From the NCBI RefSeq assembly GCF_007988805.1, contig NZ_BJUV01000011.1, positions 37,279 through 101,278 on the forward strand: a stretch of 64,000 bases of DNA, written 5' to 3'. Both the position numbers and the translations under genes were made by a program. This DNA comes from Frigoribacterium faeni (GTDB lineage Bacteria > Actinomycetota > Actinomycetes > Actinomycetales > Microbacteriaceae). This document shows positions 59,843 to 64,000 of this stretch, piece after piece. Below the pieces are notes generated by a model that was given only the letters and a program-made list of their open reading frames with translations, did no database searches and was not told the DNA's origin. Within the stretch, counting starts at the first letter, position 1, and the number at the start of each line of letters is the position of its first letter.

Positions 59843-60463
59843 ATGCGGCACACACCCACGTTCGTCCTGTCCGACGCCGACGAGGTCAAGCGGTTGATCC
59901 GCGAGAACCCCTGGGCGACCATCGTGTCGCACACCGACGAGGGCATCGTCGCCTCGCACTACCCTGTGGTGCTCGAGGCGAGCGACGACCCGGACGCGAT
60001 CGTGCTCGTCAGCCACGTCGGCCGCCCCGACGAGCGCGCGCACGAGCTCGGCGACCACGAGGTGATGGTGATCATCCAGGGGCCGCACGGCTACATCTCG
60101 CCCGGCTGGTATCCCGCCGAGCAGATCATCCCGACCTGGAACCATGTCACGGCGCACCTCTGGGGAACCCCCGAGATCCTCTCCGACGACGAGAACTTCC
60201 GGGTGCTGGGCGAGCTCGTCGACCACTTCGAGAACGAGATGCCCGAGCCGTCGACCCTGACCCTCGACGAGCAGGGCTCCCGCCGGGTCGCCAAGGGCAC
60301 GGTCGGCATCCGCCTGCGGGTCACCCGGTTCGACGCGCGTCTCAAGCTCAGCCAGAACAAGGCGCCCGAGGTCGTCGACCGGATCATCGACGAGCTGGAG
60401 CATGGCGAGCACTACGCCCAGCCGGCGTTGGCCGCCGAGATGCGACGGGTGCGCGACCGATGA
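59843..60463 (+). CDS. PaiB-type FMN-binding protein
   Basis: 206-residue FMN-binding split-barrel protein of the PaiB/negative-transcriptional-regulator family. FVLSDADEVKRLIRENPWATIV, VSHVGRP and YISPGWYP followed by TWNHVTAHLWG are diagnostic. Whether it regulates transcription or is an enzyme is unknown. CAGGGT (59831-59836) lies 6 nt before the ATG, with TTCAAG 18 bp further upstream, suggesting a leaderless mRNA. GACGTG and CACGTC half-sites (from about 59782 to 59805) flank the promoter. The stop overlaps the next ATG. Confidence 0.88.
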   Translation: MRHTPTFVLSDADEVKRLIRENPWATIVSHTDEGIVASHYPVVLEASDDPDAIVLVSHVGRPDERAHELGDHEVMVIIQGPHGYISPGWYPAEQIIPTWNHVTAHLWGTPEILSDDENFRVLGELVDHFENEMPEPSTLTLDEQGSRRVAKGTVGIRLRVTRFDARLKLSQNKAPEVVDRIIDELEHGEHYAQPALAAEMRRVRDR

Positions 60464-61980
60464 GCCTCGTCGACGCCCCCACGGGCGGAACCGAGGAGGC
60501 ACGGGGCCTGCTCCTGACGAACGCCCGGCCGACGGGGCGCGACGGCTCCCTCGTCGACGTCCTGATCGAGTCCGGCGAGGTCTCGGCGATGGCTCCCGAC
60601 ATCACGCCGGCATCCGGCGTCGACGTCGTGGACCTCGACGGCCGGTGGCTGGGTCCGGGGCTCTGGGACTCGCACGTGCACATGGATCAGTGGGCCCTCG
60701 TCCGACAGCGCCTCGACCTGTCGTCCGCGCGATCCGCCGCCGAGGCGGCGTCGCTCGTCGGCGAGCGCCTGCGCGGTCAGCCGCCCGCGGCCGGCCGCCC
60801 GCTGATCGGCTACGGCTTCCAGGACGCGCTCTGGCCCGACACGCCCACCCGGGCGCTGCTCGACTCGGTCAGCGGCGACGTGCCGGTGGTGCTCGTCAGC
60901 AAGGACCTGCACGCCGTCTGGCTCGACTCCCGCGCGCTCGAGCAGCACGGGCACGGTGGTCACCCGACGGGCCTGCTGCGCGAGCAGGCGGCCTTCGACG
61001 TCAACACGGCCGTCAGCGCCGTGAGCGAGGAGCTGCTCGACGACTGGGTCGCCGAGGCCGTCGAGGCCGCGTCGGCGCGCGGCGTGGTCGGCGTCGTCGA
61101 CCTCGAGATGACCCTCTCGATCGACCGCTGGGCGCGTCGGGTCGCCGGCGGCGTCCGGGGCCTGCGGGTCCAGGCCGGCGTCTACCCGCAGGACCTCGAC
61201 GGCGTGATCGCCCGGGGCCTGCGCACCGGGGACGTCGTCGAGGGCACCGAGGGCCTCGTGACGATGGGGCCGTTCAAGATCATCACGGACGGCTCGTTGA
61301 ACACCCGCACGGCCTACTGCCACGACCCGTACCCCGGGCTCGAGGGCGACCCCGCGGCGCGGGGGCTGCCCACCTACGAGGCGGACGAGCTCGTCGGCTG
61401 GCTGCGCCGCGCCTCCTCGGCGGGCCTGGTGCCCGCGGTCCACGCCATCGGCGACGCGGCGAACGCCCTGGCCCTCGACGCGCTCGAGGAGGTCGGCTGC
61501 GGCGGCAGCATCGAGCACGCCCAGCTGCTCGACGTGCGGGACGTCGACCGGTTCGCCCGGCTCGGCATCGTGGCCAGTGTGCAGCCCGAGCACGCCATGG
61601 ACGACCGCGACGTCGCCGACCGCTACTGGGCCGGCCGTACCGGGCGGGCCTTCGCGTTCGAGACGCTCGTCGCGGCCGGTGTGACGGTCCGGCTCGGATC
61701 CGACGCGCCGGTGGCCCCGCTCGATCCGTGGGTGTCGATGGCGGCGGCCGTGTCGCGGGCCCGCGACGGGCGCGCGTCATGGCACCCCGAGCAGCGTCTC
61801 GTCTCGTCCGTCGCGCTCGCCGCGTCCGCTCGCGGACGCAGCGCGGTCGAGACGGGGTCGGCCGCCGACCTGGTCGTCACCGAGGCGGATCCGCTGGCGG
61901 CGACCGACGCCGAGCTCCGGTCGTTCGACGTCGCGGCGACGCTGCTCGGAGGCCGGTTCACCCACGTCGCGCTCGGCTGA
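60460..61980 (+). CDS. Amidohydrolase (YtcJ-like, amidohydrolase-3 family)
   Basis: 506-residue metal-dependent hydrolase. LWDSHVHMDQW holds the first metal-binding His-x-His; FKIITDGSLNTRTAYC, VPAVHAIGDAANALALDALEE (second His region) and RLGSDAPVAPLDPW (metal-binding Asp) are typical of the YtcJ group. N- and C-terminal beta strands form the usual composite domain. ATG overlaps the previous stop (ATGA), so it is coupled to the PaiB-type gene. The substrate is unknown. Confidence 0.92.
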   Translation: MSLVDAPTGGTEEARGLLLTNARPTGRDGSLVDVLIESGEVSAMAPDITPASGVDVVDLDGRWLGPGLWDSHVHMDQWALVRQRLDLSSARSAAEAASLVGERLRGQPPAAGRPLIGYGFQDALWPDTPTRALLDSVSGDVPVVLVSKDLHAVWLDSRALEQHGHGGHPTGLLREQAAFDVNTAVSAVSEELLDDWVAEAVEAASARGVVGVVDLEMTLSIDRWARRVAGGVRGLRVQAGVYPQDLDGVIARGLRTGDVVEGTEGLVTMGPFKIITDGSLNTRTAYCHDPYPGLEGDPAARGLPTYEADELVGWLRRASSAGLVPAVHAIGDAANALALDALEEVGCGGSIEHAQLLDVRDVDRFARLGIVASVQPEHAMDDRDVADRYWAGRTGRAFAFETLVAAGVTVRLGSDAPVAPLDPWVSMAAAVSRARDGRASWHPEQRLVSSVALAASARGRSAVETGSAADLVVTEADPLAATDAELRSFDVAATLLGGRFTHVALG

Positions 61981-62032
61981 GATCGGGACGACGGCGGCGC
62001 GGATCGTGTTTCGACGACGTTTCCCGGTCATG

Positions 62033-62058
62033 AAGGTTTCAAAAAGCAATGAAACTTT
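62033..62058 (+). promoter_or_regulatory. Operator-like inverted repeat upstream of the peptide-binding protein
   Basis: AAGGTTTCA and TGAAACTTT (arms 62033-62041 and 62050-62058, one mismatch) separated by AAAAGCAA. It is the most AT-rich spot of the region and lies upstream of TAGCGT (62095-62100), a plausible -10. The leader to the ATG at 62174 would be about 65 nt. Confidence 0.5.
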
Positions 62059-62173
62059 TGAGCCGAGACTCTTCCGCTCGACGGGTCGCCCTCTCTAGCG
62101 TGTCGATACGCCGTCTCGTCACGGCATCGGAGTGCACCACCCGACCCGCCCCGACCCGGGCGCAGGAGGACAC

Positions 62174-63769
62174 ATGAGAGCCACCCGCACGACCCTCGTC
62201 ACCGCAGCCGTCACGATCGCGGCCCTCTCTCTCGGCGGGTGCGCCGCCGGCGGAGACTCGGCCGAGGGCGGGTCCGGAGGGACCCTCGTCTACGCGACCG
62301 GCGAGCCCGACCACCTCACGCCGGGCAGGCAGACGGTCGCCTTCACGCAGGTCATGAGCCTGTTCGCCCCGCTCGTCTCGGTCGACGAGGACAACGCCAT
62401 CACCTACGTCCAGGCGGAGTCCGTCGAGTCCGACGACAACGTCACGTGGACCATCACCCTCCGGGACGGCTGGACCTTCCAGGACGGCACCCCGGTCACG
62501 GCCCAGAGCTACGTCGACGCCTGGAACCACACCGCCGACGCCGCGAACGCGTTCGAGAACAGCGGCCAGCTGGCGGGCATCGTCGGCTACACCGACCTGA
62601 ACCCCGCCGAGGGCGAGCCGACCGCGAGCGAGATGAGCGGCCTCACGGTCGTCGACGACACGACCTTCACGGTCGAGCTGTCGCATGCCGACAGCCAGTT
62701 CCCCCTCCAGCTCAGCCAGGCGCAGACCGGCTTCTACCCGATGCCCGAGTCGGCGTACGACGACATGGACGCCTACGACCGCGAGCCGATCGGCAACGGC
62801 CCGTTCGAGATGACCGAGCCGTGGGAGGACGACGCCGAGTTCACCGTCGAGAAGTACGCCGACTACCAGGGCGACGACGCCGCCCAGGTGGACAGCATCA
62901 CCTACCGGAGCTACAGCGACCAGAACACGGCCTACACCGACGTGCTCGCGGGCAACGCCGACGTGCTGTTCCTCCCCGCATCGAAGATGACCTCGGCCGA
63001 GGCCGACTTCGGCGACCGCCTGTACTCGTTCGACGCCCCCGGCATCGACTACCTGGGCTTCCCGCTGACCGACGAGCGCTACTCCGACGTCCGGGTGCGA
63101 CAGGCCATCTCGATGTCGATCGACCGCGACGCCGTCAACAACGCCATCTACGGCGGGCTCTACGAGCCGGCGACCGCGTTCACCCCGTCCGCGATGGACG
63201 GCACGCCCGAGGGGCTCTGCGGCGAGTACTGCGAGTTCGACCCCGAGGCCGCCAAGGCCCTGCTCGCCGAGGCCGGCGGGTTCGACGGCACGATGGAGAT
63301 CGTCTACCCGGGCGGCAGCGGAGTCGACTCGCTGTTCGAGGCCTACGCGAACCAGATCCGCCAGAACCTCGGCGTCGACGACGTCGTGGCCACGCCGAGC
63401 ACCGACTGGGCCGAGTACTACCAGGGGCTCGTCGACCGGACCACGGCCGGTCCGCACTTCGGTCACTGGGGCGCGCTCTACGTCAGCCAGCAGAACACGC
63501 TCCGCTCGCTGTTCACCGAGGCCGGCGGCTGCTACGACTGCACCTGGTACAGCTCGCCCGACGTCGATGCGCTCCTCGACGAGGCCGACCAGGCCGCGAC
63601 GCCCGAGGCGGCGACCGACGCGTACCGCGCCGTGCAGGAGAGAGTGCTCGAGGACTTCCCGGTCGCTCCGACCTTCTCGGACAAGTACTCGTACGTGACC
63701 AGCGAGAAGATCGCCACGCTGCCGCAGGCGGCGGGCAGCCCGATCGTGCAGGGGATCACCCTGAAGTGA
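62174..63769 (+). CDS. Peptide-type ABC transporter substrate-binding lipoprotein
   Basis: 531-residue extracellular solute-binding protein of family 5 (DppA/OppA). The signal peptide ends in the lipobox LGGC, so the mature protein is lipid-anchored. GTLVYATGEPDHLTPG is the usual first strand, then WTITLRDGWTFQDGTPVTAQSYV (core FQDGTPVTA) and VRQAISMSIDRDAV, both family signatures. The C-terminal region binds peptides or related ligands. ATG at 62174 follows AGGAGG. The stop overlaps the next GTG, and a likely peptidase follows, consistent with peptide uptake and use. Confidence 0.94.
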   Translation: MRATRTTLVTAAVTIAALSLGGCAAGGDSAEGGSGGTLVYATGEPDHLTPGRQTVAFTQVMSLFAPLVSVDEDNAITYVQAESVESDDNVTWTITLRDGWTFQDGTPVTAQSYVDAWNHTADAANAFENSGQLAGIVGYTDLNPAEGEPTASEMSGLTVVDDTTFTVELSHADSQFPLQLSQAQTGFYPMPESAYDDMDAYDREPIGNGPFEMTEPWEDDAEFTVEKYADYQGDDAAQVDSITYRSYSDQNTAYTDVLAGNADVLFLPASKMTSAEADFGDRLYSFDAPGIDYLGFPLTDERYSDVRVRQAISMSIDRDAVNNAIYGGLYEPATAFTPSAMDGTPEGLCGEYCEFDPEAAKALLAEAGGFDGTMEIVYPGGSGVDSLFEAYANQIRQNLGVDDVVATPSTDWAEYYQGLVDRTTAGPHFGHWGALYVSQQNTLRSLFTEAGGCYDCTWYSSPDVDALLDEADQAATPEAATDAYRAVQERVLEDFPVAPTFSDKYSYVTSEKIATLPQAAGSPIVQGITLK

Positions 63770-64000
63770 CGATCCACGACGGCACCACCCGCACCTCCGC
63801 CGCCGCCGTCGGCTCGACGGACGACCTCGTCCGCCGGGCCGGCGCGGTGCCCCCGCTCGACGGGTTCCCCACCCTCGACGTGCTCTGGCGACGCTTCGCC
63901 CGCATCGAGCGCGAGAACCCCGGTCTCGTCTCGAGCCGGCGGGTGGCGACCAGCCGTCTCGGCGAGCCGATCCTGATGTACACCGTCGGCAGCGGCTCCC
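63766..64000 (+). CDS. Probable M14 zinc carboxypeptidase, N-terminal fragment
   Basis: 78 codons visible; the rest lies beyond the window. GTG at 63766 overlaps the preceding stop (GTGA). The fragment has FPTLDVLWRRFARIERENPGLV-type opening (seen as PTLDVLWRRFA) and SRRVATSRLGEPILMYTVG, which resembles the first strand and SxxGxPI element of M14 metallocarboxypeptidases. The catalytic HxxE is not reached, so the assignment is tentative. The link to a peptide-binding lipoprotein supports a peptide-processing role. Confidence 0.6.
   Translation, partial: MTIHDGTTRTSAAAVGSTDDLVRRAGAVPPLDGFPTLDVLWRRFARIERENPGLVSSRRVATSRLGEPILMYTVGSGS

Overview
The window is a single stretch of high-GC DNA (about 70% GC by eye) from an actinobacterium, most likely Microbacteriaceae (order Micrococcales). 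The evidence is the strong G/C third-position bias, GTG and ATGA/GTGA-coupled starts, mycothiol-type protein families, a group II truncated haemoglobin, an OB-fold SSB paralogue, the tRNA-His/oligoribonuclease pair, and many promoters whose TANNNT hexamer lies 6-8 nt before the start codon (leaderless mRNAs). The genus is not established. It looks like ordinary chromosome: no integrase, transposase, phage gene or CRISPR array was seen, and no gap without a gene exceeds 300 bases.

Layout. 1-9034: two paralogous acyl-CoA ligases (the first cut by the window edge) around an SDR, a DUF2236 protein and signal peptidase I; then a TIGR03086 protein, a small membrane protein with a YidC-type insertase, a YceI protein behind an operator-like palindrome, and an aldo/keto reductase. 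9208-17092: a seven-gene envelope or exopolysaccharide cluster (GtrA, processive GT2, GT39, DUF4397 protein, GH8 hydrolase, class F sortase, polyprenol-phosphate-mannose synthase), the most interesting locus. 17160-23686: glgX-treY-treZ operon (glycogen to trehalose). 23768-27866: a leader peptide coupled to an epimerase, a beta-lactamase-fold hydrolase, a DUF1801 protein and a secreted subtilase with a collagen-like linker. 28106-31188: two translationally coupled secreted SGNH proteins. 31215-34913: TPP riboswitch, ECF thiamin/HMP transporter (ykoE-D-C) and a coupled P-loop kinase. 35049-40492: Tat-exported beta-helix protein, zincin, tRNA-His, orn, a marR-MFS efflux operon with a 26-nt palindromic operator, a small acidic protein and a thioredoxin-like protein. 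40630-44126: a second lipid-linked sugar module (GT2-GtrA fusion plus GT39). 44167-44515: a long imperfect inverted repeat, tRNA-Arg(UCU) and two degenerate copies of its 3' half. 44599-53197: membrane protein, aldo/keto reductase, msrA, ssb, lipoprotein, ettA, two thioesterases. 53204-57385: glbO-mscS operon and pepN. 57477-64000: DsbA-like oxidoreductase, rpiB, Fpg/Nei glycosylase, PaiB-like protein with an amidohydrolase, and a peptide-type ABC binding lipoprotein coupled to a probable M14 carboxypeptidase cut by the window end.

Two genome-scale signals cut across the genes. The 12-mer CGCGCCTCCTCG occurs 18 times by hand count on the two strands, half of them in the small intergenic fraction, often as inverted pairs forming terminators. 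This resembles the layout of DNA-uptake words in other bacteria. Second, roughly a dozen genes carry a TANNNT element at a fixed distance from the start codon, including a divergent pair that appears to share one -10 element.
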